Source: JBAXPV01 sp037132075 (GTDB lineage Bacteria > Bacteroidota > Bacteroidia > Bacteroidales > CAIXZF01). Taken from it: 64,000 nt of DNA. The position numbers were made by a program, and so were the translations under genes. The stretch spans positions 24,251 to 88,250 of the forward strand of contig JBAXPV010000016.1 of NCBI GenBank assembly GCA_037132075.1, in the 5' to 3' direction. The notes below the pieces were generated by a model. It made no database searches and had not been told where the DNA came from. It was given only the letters and a program-made list of their open reading frames with translations. Positions 42,668 to 52,200 of this stretch are shown piece by piece. Each line of letters opens with the position of its first letter. The stretch's first letter is position 1.

Positions 42668-42735
42668 GGATGAGGGATGAGATATAAAGGATGAACACGG
42701 GAGTTCCATATATCATCCTTCATCCTTCATCCTTC
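42668..42735. repeat. GGATGA-type inverted repeat between convergent genes
   Basis: GGATGA units on the left (42669-42694) face complementary TCATCC units on the right (42714-42732). They can form a stem between the two convergent genes and may act as a bidirectional terminator. The right arm also encodes the last residues of the GT4 gene (RMKDEG and stop). Confidence 0.6.
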
Positions 42736-44020
42736 CCATCACCCCAACCAGTCTCTCCGTCAGCGATCTCCGGTTATAAATGCCTGTATTTGATGCGTTA
42801 ACACTCAGTTTCCCTTGCCTGAACTGCCCATATAGCTTCCTGACATTCTCCTCCAGTCCCTGAATATCCCCGAAATCACTCATGAGTCCTGCCTGGGTTT
42901 CGTAAAGGATCTTGGCCAGGTCACCGTCAGTTGGGCCAATGGCGAGGACTGGCCTGCCTGATCCCAGGTATTCAAAGAACTTACCGGTTAATATGCCCTT
43001 GGCATTGGGCGTGTTGTTGATCAGTAACAACAATACCTGCGACTGTTGCATGATAGTAGCGACTTCACTATGAGGAACATAGTCGATTTTGTTGAGAAAG
43101 GAGCTCAGGCCTTCTCTTTCAATGCTCTCCCTGACAGAATAATCCACTTTCCCCACGAGTTTTATCTCGAGATCATCTTTGAATTCTGATTCCTCGCATA
43201 CCATTTTGTTGAGGACTTTCCAAAGCTTTTCCGGGTTGCGTGCCGGAACCAGGCTCCCGATATGCACCAGGCTGAATTTTTTATCAGTGATTATTTCCGC
43301 AGAACTCTGAAGATCATCCCCGTCAAAGCCATTTGTAATTACATGGTATTCACGCGGATAGATGACATTGAACTCTGCGGCAAGGCCAGGGCTTACTGCA
43401 ATAACCGCATCGGCTTCTGTCAAGACAGCTTTTTCCAGCTGGTGATGTTTCTTGTCGGCAAGCCCGGTCAGCATGAGATCCGGGTAAAAATCGATATTGG
43501 TCCATGGATCCCTGAAATCGGCAATCCAGGGGATATCAAATTTCTTCCTGAGTTTTCGTGCAATCAGGTGGCAGGAGTGAGGCGGTCCGGTCGAGATGAT
43601 CACATCGACAGGGTGTGTGGTAAGATATTCACTTAAAAACCTTACTGAGGGCTTAATCCAGAATTTTCGGGCATCCGGAATGAAGAGGTTTCCCCGCACC
43701 CAGATCGAGATCTTTTCCATCAACGATGCACGTTTCTCTTCTGCCAGGAAACCAGCCGAGATCTTCTCGTCTTTGCCCCGTCCAATGAATTGTTTGTATA
43801 TTTCATACGGCTCCCAGATGGGATGTTGCAGCAATTCAAGCTTCTCCGGGATGTCCTTGATCAGCGAAAGGTCTTGTTCAGGATATTCAGCGGCCGAGGG
43901 GCAATACACCACGGGTTCCCATTGAAATTGCCGGAGGTATTTGACAAATTTTAGCCATCGCTGTACGCCGGCACCCCCGCTTGGAGGCCAGTAATAGGTG
44001 ATAATCAGGACTTTCTTCAT
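42713..44020 (-). CDS. Family 4 glycosyltransferase
   Basis: A 435-residue GT-B fold enzyme. The N-terminal half has VLIITYYWPPSGGAGVQRWL, ISTGPPHSCHLIARKL and PWIADFRDPWT. The C-terminal half has LVHIGSLVPARNPEKLW, IDYVPHSEVATIMQQSQVLL and GKFFEYLGSGRPVLAI, the nucleotide-sugar-binding EX7E-like region. Likely role is in surface polysaccharide or glycan synthesis; the donor is unknown. It is 12 nt downstream of the YfhO-family gene and likely in the same operon. The last codons come from a GGATGA repeat. Confidence 0.93.
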   Translation of the reverse strand: MKKVLIITYYWPPSGGAGVQRWLKFVKYLRQFQWEPVVYCPSAAEYPEQDLSLIKDIPEKLELLQHPIWEPYEIYKQFIGRGKDEKISAGFLAEEKRASLMEKISIWVRGNLFIPDARKFWIKPSVRFLSEYLTTHPVDVIISTGPPHSCHLIARKLRKKFDIPWIADFRDPWTNIDFYPDLMLTGLADKKHHQLEKAVLTEADAVIAVSPGLAAEFNVIYPREYHVITNGFDGDDLQSSAEIITDKKFSLVHIGSLVPARNPEKLWKVLNKMVCEESEFKDDLEIKLVGKVDYSVRESIEREGLSSFLNKIDYVPHSEVATIMQQSQVLLLLINNTPNAKGILTGKFFEYLGSGRPVLAIGPTDGDLAKILYETQAGLMSDFGDIQGLEENVRKLYGQFRQGKLSVNASNTGIYNRRSLTERLVGVMGRMKDEG

Positions 44021-44032
44021 CCCTTTTATGAA

Positions 44033-46465
44033 CTACTTGGCTGCAATTGCTTTTTTGCCTTCAACAAGCACAAGACCTAAGACCAGAATAATGAGCAGGA
44101 AAGAACCTGCATACGAGACTTTTTCTCCAACATAATAGGAATTGGGCTCGAACTTAAACTCAAGTTTTTTGCTGCCTGCCGGTAATACCATTCCGCGCAA
44201 CACATAATTGGTACGGAAATAAGGGTAAACCTTGCCGTCAATATAGGCATTCCAGCCTTTGTCATAATAGATCTCGGAGAAGACAGCCAATTGGTCTGTT
44301 TTAGCTGTGTAGCTGTAAACCAGGTGATTGGGCTGATAGCTGTCCAGCTTGATCGTGGCCGTGGAATCGAAGCTTCCGGCTTTATATTTAAGTAACTGGT
44401 CTTCAAATCGTTTGTCGACCACTGCTGTTGCCCTCGGGTTGAATTTGTCCAGCGCCACCATCTCAGAATCGGCATTGGCCACCATCTTATATTGAGATAC
44501 AAACCAGGCATTGCCACAGGCTTGTGGGTTCCGTTGTACATTTTCTTTTCCGTCCTTGTCTTTCATGATGAAATAGCGTGTATTCATCATATTCAGAACT
44601 TCCATATTGTTTTTGCTGATCTGGTTTTCGATCAGTTCCTGATAACGTTTGAGCTTGGCACCATGATAACCGCCAATAGATTTGTGATAGTATGAAGTAC
44701 TGGCATCATTGAAGGTATTGGCAGCCAGGTTGATGACCCTGTAGTCAAGGTCTTTGTCCTGGAGGATTGTTTCGTCAGCAGCTGAAGGCGAAAAAGGATT
44801 TTCAACCTGGTGCTTCGCGGCAAAGTCAGAATTTTTCAGATAACGTCTGTCCACCATCCAGAGGTCAACAAGCAGCAACAAGGCCATCCCGGCAAAAACC
44901 CAGTTTTTCTTCAGTTTCTCAAACAATAGCGCCCAAACCAGGGCTCCGGCCAAAATGATAAAGACAAAAGATCGGAAGGCATCAGATTGCATCAGGGACT
45001 TTCTGTCGCTGATGATGGCTGTCATCAGCCAGTCGGGATAGCCTGACTGGCGCATCTGCTCATCACCACTGGCGGCAAAGCTGAAGAAAGAACCGCCAAA
45101 CAATGCAAAGAGGAGACACAGACCTGCTGTGATACCCAAGGCATATTTTACCGCATTAAAGGCTTTTTTTCGATCAATCCCATGCTCAGAAATCTGCTGC
45201 AACGCTACGATACCAAGCAAAGGGATGCATAATTCGGCAATGACTAAAGTCATGGAAACCGCCCTGAATTTGTTGTATCCAGGGAAATAATCCAGGAAGA
45301 AATCGGTAAATCCAGGGAAATTCCTTCCCCAGGCCAACATGATTGAGAGTAAAGAGGCTGCGAATAACCACCATTTCATTGGACCTTTTACAAAGAACAT
45401 CCCCAGGACAAATAAAAAGATAAAGATAGAACCGATATACACCGGCCCCGAGGTAAATGGCTGATCACCCCAATAGGTCGGCATCTGTTTGATTGCCTGG
45501 TCGGCATTGGGTATCCCATTGGACATGAGGGCTTTGTAGGTGTCAGAGTTTTTGGATAATTCACCATAAGAACCACCTCCCTTGAAATCAGGGATTAAAA
45601 TCGTCATGGATTCTCCCACCCCATAACTCCATGCCGTGGCATAGTCTTTATCCAGACCGCTGGTTTTATTCCCTTTATTGGCGGTGAGCTCACTGGGACC
45701 ACGTGTCGTATATTTGCTGTATTCATAGGTGTTCCAAAGGTTTCCGAGGTTGGGACCCAGTGCGATGATCCCGGCCACAAGCGCCACGGCGGAAGCTTTG
45801 GCGAAATCGCCCATCTTTTTTTGAATGATAGCGGAATACAACTCCGCAATAAAGAAAATCATCACTGCCAGCATCAGGTAATAGGTGATCTGAAGGTGGT
45901 TTGCACCAATCTCAAGCGATAGGAACAATGCTGTCAATACGCCACCGGGAAGCAGCTTGCCTTTGTAAGTAAGGATGAGGCCGGCAAGGACAGGGGCCAT
46001 ATATGCCATGGCATGGGCTTTAGAGTTGTGACCCGCTTCCAGGATGATGAAAAAATACGATGAGAAGGAATAGCCGAGGGCTCCTGCCACGGCCAGCCAG
46101 GGATTTACGCCAAGGACCATCAGCAGGATGAAAAAGCCTAATGCAGAGAGAAACAGGTAATTAGCAGGCTGAGGTAAGCCAAGCTGAAGCATGTTGTCGA
46201 AGTATCGTGTCAGGTTACCATTATATAGGGTAGAAATCTGGAAGGCAGGCATGCCGCCAAACATGGAGTTGGTCCATAAAGGTTCCTGGTGGTTTTGGTT
46301 GCGGAAATCAGAGATCTCTTTCGACATCCCCTGGAAATTCCGGATATCCTGTTGCTGGAGTTTTTTGCCTTCGAGCACCGGGCTGAAATAAATGACAGAT
46401 ACAAGTGCAAAAATGATAATTGCTGCCACCCAGGGCAGGAACTTCTTCATAAGTTGGTCCTTCAT
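44033..46465 (-). CDS. YfhO family membrane protein
   Basis: An 810-residue protein with about 12-14 hydrophobic helices (about 10-540) and a C-terminal soluble beta-rich domain (about 560-780) with one final helix. It resembles GT-C glycosyltransferases: PLWTNSMFGGMPAFQIS, FSSYFFIILEAGHNSKAHAM and GPNLGNLWNTYEYSKYTTRG are typical YfhO segments. In Bacillus YfhO is linked to lipoteichoic acid glycosylation; in Bacteroidota the substrate is unknown. The first of two starts was taken (M1 at 46465; M6 is alternative). Confidence 0.92.
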   Translation of the reverse strand: MKDQLMKKFLPWVAAIIIFALVSVIYFSPVLEGKKLQQQDIRNFQGMSKEISDFRNQNHQEPLWTNSMFGGMPAFQISTLYNGNLTRYFDNMLQLGLPQPANYLFLSALGFFILLMVLGVNPWLAVAGALGYSFSSYFFIILEAGHNSKAHAMAYMAPVLAGLILTYKGKLLPGGVLTALFLSLEIGANHLQITYYLMLAVMIFFIAELYSAIIQKKMGDFAKASAVALVAGIIALGPNLGNLWNTYEYSKYTTRGPSELTANKGNKTSGLDKDYATAWSYGVGESMTILIPDFKGGGSYGELSKNSDTYKALMSNGIPNADQAIKQMPTYWGDQPFTSGPVYIGSIFIFLFVLGMFFVKGPMKWWLFAASLLSIMLAWGRNFPGFTDFFLDYFPGYNKFRAVSMTLVIAELCIPLLGIVALQQISEHGIDRKKAFNAVKYALGITAGLCLLFALFGGSFFSFAASGDEQMRQSGYPDWLMTAIISDRKSLMQSDAFRSFVFIILAGALVWALLFEKLKKNWVFAGMALLLLVDLWMVDRRYLKNSDFAAKHQVENPFSPSAADETILQDKDLDYRVINLAANTFNDASTSYYHKSIGGYHGAKLKRYQELIENQISKNNMEVLNMMNTRYFIMKDKDGKENVQRNPQACGNAWFVSQYKMVANADSEMVALDKFNPRATAVVDKRFEDQLLKYKAGSFDSTATIKLDSYQPNHLVYSYTAKTDQLAVFSEIYYDKGWNAYIDGKVYPYFRTNYVLRGMVLPAGSKKLEFKFEPNSYYVGEKVSYAGSFLLIILVLGLVLVEGKKAIAAK

Positions 46466-46595
46466 GATGCTTGATTTTAGAGTGGCGAAGATACTAAATG
46501 AGATTTATTTAAACTCAATAAAGTTTTTTGTATTGTACTGGTTGTGGCACCGCATCCCCTGGCCCCCAAACGTATCTTATTTCATCAGATAATTC

Positions 46596-46630
46596 AAAAA
46601 AAAAGAGATGGCCAAAAATGACCATCTCTT
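46596..46630 (-). terminator. Intrinsic terminator of rpmH
   Basis: AAGAGATGG (46603-46611) pairs with CCATCTCTT (46622-46630) around a 10-nt loop. The A-run at 46596-46602 is a U-tract on the minus strand. It lies about 55 nt after the rpmH stop. Confidence 0.8.
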
Positions 46631-46683
46631 TCAAAATAAGTTTATACGTAGCATGGAGAAAAATCCAAGCTGGCAGAAAATAA

Positions 46684-46845
46684 CTATCTTCTTCCGTTAT
46701 ACTCGTCAGATACCGACAGTTTTTTACGCCCTTTTAACCTGCGGGATGCAAGCACCTTACGCCCGTCAGCACTGGACATTCTCTCTCTGAAACCGTGTTT
46801 GTTTTTACGTTTGCGATTCGACGGTTGGTATGTTCTCTTGGTCAT
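46684..46845 (-). CDS. rpmH: 50S ribosomal protein L34
   Basis: A 53-residue protein, MTKRTYQPSNRKRKNKHGFR and onward to DGRKVLASRRLKGRKKLSVS, the strongly conserved L34 sequence that lies at the exit region of the large subunit. It is highly basic and has the usual start. The gene is too short for common ORF-length cut-offs but is unmistakable. It has a clear promoter and a clear terminator, so it is a single-gene unit. The classical partner rnpA and the dnaA region are not next to it. Confidence 0.97.
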   Translation of the reverse strand: MTKRTYQPSNRKRKNKHGFRERMSSADGRKVLASRRLKGRKKLSVSDEYNGRR

Positions 46846-46868
46846 AACTTAATGGTATTTGAGGGCGG

Positions 46869-46898
46869 CAAAGATACAACTTATTTCTAAAAACCAAA
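46869..46898 (-). promoter_or_regulatory. Promoter of rpmH
   Basis: On the minus strand a -33 TTTG (46895-46898) and a -7 TATCTTTG (46869-46876) are separated by 18 nt, near the Bacteroidota consensus. The leader is short (about 17 nt). Confidence 0.7.
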
Positions 46899-47021
46899 AT
46901 ATTTCTTTAAAAAAACGAATAAACCCCACCTAAATCCTCCCCGAATCGTGGAGGACCTCCAATCTTTGACAAATCATTGCACTAAAAACAAAACAATTCC
47001 CACCAAAACTCATCTAGAAGT

Positions 47022-47054
47022 ACCCTGCCCTCCCCAATCTGGGGAGGGCAGGGT
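47022..47054. repeat. 14-bp palindrome downstream of pepD
   Basis: ACCCTGCCCTCCCC (47022-47035) pairs perfectly with GGGGAGGGCAGGGT (47041-47054), loop AATCT. No U-tract follows on either strand. A second copy-like segment (CCTCCCC, 46936-46942) lies upstream. It may stop transcription of pepD or be a REP-like unit. Confidence 0.6.
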
Positions 47055-47058
47055 GGGG

Positions 47059-48516
47059 CTACTTCACCGGAACATTCTTCAACGTCTCCAGCAAATACTC
47101 ATAGAACTTGCCGACAGTAGCAATATTCACCTTCTCATCCGGAGAGTGGGGGAAGCGGATCGTCGGACCGAATGAAATCATATCCCAATGCGGATAGTTC
47201 GTACTTAAAATTCCACACTCAAGACCAGCATGTATGGCTTTGATGTCGGGTGTCCTTCCATATTTATTCTTATAGACTTCAAGCATCGTCTTGAGAATCG
47301 CGCTGTCAGGATTGGGTTTCCATCCCGGGTAACTGCCGTCGAGTACCACATCGGCACCAGCCAGGCTAAAGACGCTTTCTACCATATTTCCCAGGTCATC
47401 TTTCGCACTGTCAACAGAACTCCGCATCAGGCAGCACACCAGGATGCTTCCCTTGTCGGATTTCACGATTGCCAGGTTGGTTGAAGTCTCCACGAGACCG
47501 GGGAGGCTGTCACTCATGCGGATCACGCCGTTCGGACATCCATACACAGCAGCCGTGAGGGCAAGCTGGGTCTTTTTGTCGATCACAGAATCAGCAGCAC
47601 TGGTCTTTTCTACCTTGAATTTCAGTCCGGGTTCGGTAAGGGAAAGTTCTTTCGAAAAGATAGATTCATATTCTGCGACGCAGCCCTGGATCTTGTCGGC
47701 CCTGTCGGCCGGCACAACCACTACGGCGAAGGCTTCGCGCGGGATGGCATTACGAAGACTACCGCCTTCCACAGAAGCAAGCCTCATGCCGTGTTTGGCT
47801 TCGGCATGTTTGAGGTATCTGAATAAAAGTTTGTTTGCATTGCCACGGCCGAGGATGATATCGAGGCCGCTGTGACCACCTTTAAGGCCGGTGATGCTCA
47901 GTTTAAAAGCCACCCAGCCTGCAGGAACGGCTTCCTCAGTATAATGAAAGGTAGCGTTGGCATTGGTTCCGCCGGCACAGCCGACATACAGCTCTCCTTC
48001 GTCTTCAGAATCGAGGTTTAGCAGGATGTCTCCTTTGAGGATGCCGCCTTTCAGGCCGAAGGCTCCGGTCATGCCGGTTTCTTCGTCGATGGTAAACAAG
48101 GCTTCTACCGGGCCATGCTGCAGGTCGGTGGCAGCAAGAACGGCCATGGCAGCAGCAACGCCCATGCCGTTGTCGGCGCCCAGCGTCGTGCCTTTGGCTT
48201 TAACCCATTCGCCATCGACATAAGCGATGATCGGATCCAGCGCAAAGTCATGCTGGGTGTCGGAGTTTTTTTGAGGGACCATATCGAGATGACCCTGGAG
48301 AATGACGCCTTTGCGGTTTTCAAAACCAGGACTGGCAGGTTTGCGGATGATCACGTTGCCGACCTCATCCACGAGGGTCTCCAGGCCGAGGCCCAGGCCA
48401 AACTGTTTCATAAATTCGATGACGCGTTCTTCTTTCTTGGAAGGGCGGGGGATGTCGTTTAGTTGTGCGAAGTGACCCCAGATGGCTGAGGGTTGTAGGT
48501 TTCGGATCTCACTCAT
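47059..48516 (-). CDS. pepD: Aminoacyl-histidine dipeptidase (PepD, M20C)
   Basis: A 485-residue cytosolic metallopeptidase. Metal-binding motifs are VILQGHLDMVPQK (His), TTLGADNGMGVAAAMA (bridging Asp), FTIDEETGMTGAFGL (catalytic Glu pair), LNLDSEDEGELYVG, and the distal His in IRFPHSPDEKVNI. IHAGLECGILSTNYP is typical for the family. It hydrolyses dipeptides such as carnosine-like Xaa-His. It starts at 48516 (MSEIRNLQPSAIW). The gene is divergent from the long leader and giant gene on the plus strand. Confidence 0.96.
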   Translation of the reverse strand: MSEIRNLQPSAIWGHFAQLNDIPRPSKKEERVIEFMKQFGLGLGLETLVDEVGNVIIRKPASPGFENRKGVILQGHLDMVPQKNSDTQHDFALDPIIAYVDGEWVKAKGTTLGADNGMGVAAAMAVLAATDLQHGPVEALFTIDEETGMTGAFGLKGGILKGDILLNLDSEDEGELYVGCAGGTNANATFHYTEEAVPAGWVAFKLSITGLKGGHSGLDIILGRGNANKLLFRYLKHAEAKHGMRLASVEGGSLRNAIPREAFAVVVVPADRADKIQGCVAEYESIFSKELSLTEPGLKFKVEKTSAADSVIDKKTQLALTAAVYGCPNGVIRMSDSLPGLVETSTNLAIVKSDKGSILVCCLMRSSVDSAKDDLGNMVESVFSLAGADVVLDGSYPGWKPNPDSAILKTMLEVYKNKYGRTPDIKAIHAGLECGILSTNYPHWDMISFGPTIRFPHSPDEKVNIATVGKFYEYLLETLKNVPVK

Positions 48517-48829
48517 TGGTTTTATTGTTAGGTTTAGTGGTTAATTTATTTTAGGTATTTCTGTTTTTTGGGCTGAAGGTTTCACGTTCCTGTAACGCTA
48601 AAAGTCCCCACAAAATTACACAAAGCAAGTTATCAACAATTGTTTATTAATATTTTTCAATTCTTGCTTGCAGGAAGATTTTGAATTGTCGTACTTTAAC
48701 ACGATTTTAAGAGCAGGCCCCTGGCATTGTAGCGATTGCTTAGCGTTATGGGCTTTGTCCGCCTGCTTTTAACGTTATTTAACAAAATGTTAAAAAAGAA
48801 CCTTGAAAAACTATTTACTTTTGATACAT

Positions 48830-49066
48830 TCTACATATATTTGTCCTAGACTTCACGGGTATTGTGTAACCTGTATGTGCCGGAAGGAGTATAAGAGACA
48901 AATTGAAATTTAACCTATTTAAGACTTTATAAAGAATCTATATATAAAACACTGAAAGACAGACATATAAAATATTATTGAACGACATTGCGTATTGATT
49001 CTACATTGAAAATCGGATAACATACAAGCTGAGGATTCACCTCAGATTTGTATGCTTGTTTTTTTA
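48830..49066 (+). ncRNA. Candidate small RNA or leader transcript
   Basis: A -7 box TACTTTTG (48816-48823) lies just upstream and an intrinsic terminator with T-run lies at 49021-49066. The stretch between has no good open reading frame. It could be a small RNA of about 240 nt, or a leader whose terminator attenuates transcription of the giant gene. No known RNA family was recognised. Confidence 0.3.
49021..49066 (+). terminator. Intrinsic terminator upstream of giant gene
   Basis: CATACAA (49021-49027) pairs with TTGTATG (49048-49054), and CTGAGG (49029-49034) with CCTCAG (49040-49045), loop ATTCA. An asymmetric bulge lies between. A T-run (49059-49065) follows. Confidence 0.65.
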
Positions 49067-49074
49067 TGATTTTT

Positions 49075-49106
49075 TTTGTGAAATCAGTTTTAATGTTATT
49101 ACTTTG
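49075..49106 (+). promoter_or_regulatory. Candidate promoter of the giant gene
   Basis: TTTG (49075-49078) is followed after 20 nt by TTACTTTG (49099-49106), one mismatch to TAnnTTTG. It would give a leader of about 140 nt to the ATG at 49255, or about 30 nt to the ATG at 49144. Confidence 0.45.
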
Positions 49107-49254
49107 CAAGTTAAACCCCTATATAAGCTCCGTTATATATAATATGGTATCGAAAACTAGAATCAACCTTATGGAAAAATGTAACTCGCCTTCTTATCTT
49201 CCTTTGAATCAAAACAAAAACAATAATAAATTAACTAAATCAAATTCAGCTATT

Positions 49255-52200
49255 ATGAAAACAGAAAGCTACCCCAGAAAAGATTATCTGACAAAGCTTC
49301 TACCCATGATCTTACTTTTGGTCCTTTTAGGAACAGGGAATTTCACGCGGGTTTTTGGCCAAACAACGGTCACGATTGGAACTGGAACAACACTCCAATC
49401 GGGCGGTTCACCAATGTACAACTTTTATTATGGTAACCACGTTCAATTGTTGTACACTGCCGCTGAAATTACAGCTGCAGGCGGGCCTGCTGCTGCGGCT
49501 CTGACTTCCCTGGGTTGGAATGTTGGAACAGCCGGATCAATTTGGTTGATGCCAATGACTATCAGTATGGCAAATACCTCCTTGACGGCCTTGACCTCCA
49601 CCTTTCAATCAACAAGTGGAATGACTGTTGTCTACAGCAACAGTACCTATACGTATAATGCGTCAACTGGATGGCAGATGTTTGAACTTTCTAGTCCTTT
49701 TGTTTATTCAGGAGGCAGCATCCTTATCGATGTTTGTATGTTTAATCCTGCTGGATATGCTTCGAGTTATCCCTATACCTATGGCTCAACTACTACAGAT
49801 ATCCAAGATACTTATTTGTACACAGATGTTACATCCCCTTGTCCAACCGTGACAGGTAATACAACTACCACCAAAGCAAATTTGAGATTTGTTTATTGTC
49901 CGGTTCCCGGAACCGTTGCTGCTCCTACTAATTTTTATACGACAGCTTATACTTACAGTTCTATAAATTATACCATGACTCCACCTGCAACAGGTAATGT
50001 TGTTGTGGTTTCTCGTGAAATTGATGCTGGATTTTCTATACCTTCTGGTGCTCCCGGTGCTGTTGGGTCTCTTTTTTGCGGCGGTACTATTATTTATAAA
50101 GGAACCAGTTTCCCTCAAAATTATTCTATCCCGAGTCCTACGCCTTGTACTTCAAAGAAAATTTACCTGAAAGCATGGACTTATAACACGACAAATGAAT
50201 ATTCCTGTTATGGTCCTGTTGTTTCTGTCACTACACCTCTTGTAGCAGGCGCTCCTTCTTCTTTCTCTGCTACCGTGGTTAACCAGACTGGTATTTCTTT
50301 GACCGGTGGTCTTGATCCAAGCGATAATCCTGTGGTTTACTTAATGAAAACCACTGCCTTTGTTGCCGGTGATGTTCCTGTGAATGGTACTGCGCCTGTT
50401 GTAGGTTCTGTTCTGGCAGGTACCGGTGCTACCGTAGTGTTTACAGGAACTGACATTCCTGTTGTTCTAACATCAGGTTTGGCTGAGCTTACTACTTACT
50501 ACTTCAAAGCCTATTGCTATAACCCCGTTGGTGGATTTTATTCCTGCTCGGGTGCGCTTACCGCAACGGTAACGACTGGCTGTCTTCCATTGCCTCCCGG
50601 ATCTTTCACCCTTTCAAAAGTTGGGAATGTGGTGACTCTTGCCGGTACAACCAATGCAAGTGCCGACTCAGTGATTATTTTGTATAACAACAATGGCACC
50701 TTTAGTACTCCGTCCGGAGCACCAACTGCAATTGGTAGCTCTTTTGCTGCTGGTACCATATTATATAAGGGCAAAACATTCCCTGTTACCCAAACGATTG
50801 TTAACCCGGGTACATATTATTACACGGCCTACAGTTACAAGAAAACAGGCTCTGTTTATAAATATTCCTGTTCTGCTTTAACAGCGACTACTTTTGTGGA
50901 AAGTGTTTCGTGTACTTTAACACTCCCTTATCTGAATAGCTTTGAGAGTATCACTGTAGCTGGCGCATTGCCAAGTTGTGTTACTTCAATCCCGACTTCC
51001 GCAACAAGTGGTATGTTAAGAACTGCTATTGCTAATACAACATCATATAAAGCCAATACCGGAACTAAATTTGGTTATTATTATTATTGTTGTACCAGTA
51101 GTACTGAGGATGTATATTCAACCTATAACTGGTACTTCTTTGGACCTTTTAATTTGAAGAAAGACTCGGCTTATCTGTCAAGTATCATGTACTGGCCATC
51201 CAGCGTATCTGCTGCACCTAACAGTTTTCGTGACCTGAATCTGGGTATCGGAACTTCAGCCACCGGTGGCGCCATGACAATATTTGCTAATGTTAAATCT
51301 CCAAGCAACGCAACATATAGTAAATTGTATGGAAGTCCTGCAATTCCTGCCGATGGAAACTATTACATTGGCGTAGGGGCTGACATTCTTTATGCTTCAC
51401 CATATGCTCCAACTTACCTTAGTGTTGATGATTTTAGCGTTGACAGACTAAAAACCGCTTCTACCTGTGTCTCAAGTCCAGTGCCAGCAACGCTTTCAAC
51501 CGGAGCCAGCCTGTCACAGTCAGTAAGCTGGAATGCAGACCCTTTTACCAGCACTTATGATGTGTATTTTGGACCTACAAATCCACCTTACTATGTTGGT
51601 GCATTAACAGGAACTTCATATCAGCCTGTAGGACTTGTTCCTAACCATCAGTATTTCTGGAAAGTTATTCCTAAGAATGCTTTTGGTTCACCTAGTGATT
51701 GTCCTGTTTGGAGTTTTACCACAGGTGCAGCTCCTGTACCTGTACCTTATTGTGTTTCTCTAGCTTCCTATACCGGTGATGAGGAAATTTCAAATGTTAC
51801 CTTGAATACAATTAACAATTCTTCAAATTGTGCTTCAAGTAATCAGCTTTATACAGATTATACTGCAATCTCAACCAACCTCATTAATGGGAACTCTTAC
51901 CCGATGTCGATCACACAGACAACTTGCGGTGGAACCTATCCCTGGGGTTATGCAGTTTATGTTGATTTAAATCAGGATGGTGTTTTTGATCCAATTACTG
52001 AAAGACTTGCTTCTCCCGCTGTATTACCTTCCGGTACGGGAACTGTGAATTTCACAATCACGATACCTTATTATGCAACTGCCGGTCCAACCCGTATGCG
52101 CGTTATCGTTTCTGAAAGTTCTAACCCTGCTGGCCCTTGTGCCGCTTATACCTGGGGTGAGACTGAAGATTATACTGTAGTTTTATCCGGTCAGCAAAAT

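Larger units (their letters stand above)
48517..49254. other. Long non-coding region upstream of the giant gene
   Basis: About 740 nt without a plausible gene. It includes a hairpin (48712-48767), a -7 box TACTTTTG (48816-48823), a possible small transcript, an intrinsic terminator (49021-49066) and a promoter (49075-49106). Short frames in it are under 15 codons or lack support. In-frame ATGs at 49144 and 49171 could extend the giant protein by 37 or 28 residues. Confidence 0.7.

Noticed and set aside
44077..44541. Minus-strand frame of 154 codons in the YfhO gene
   Set aside because: It overlaps the YfhO frame on the same strand in another phase and shows no domain or signal.
48517..49143. 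tRNA or known small RNA family in the long non-coding region
   Set aside because: No cloverleaf or known family consensus was recognised; only hairpins and promoter-like boxes are visible.
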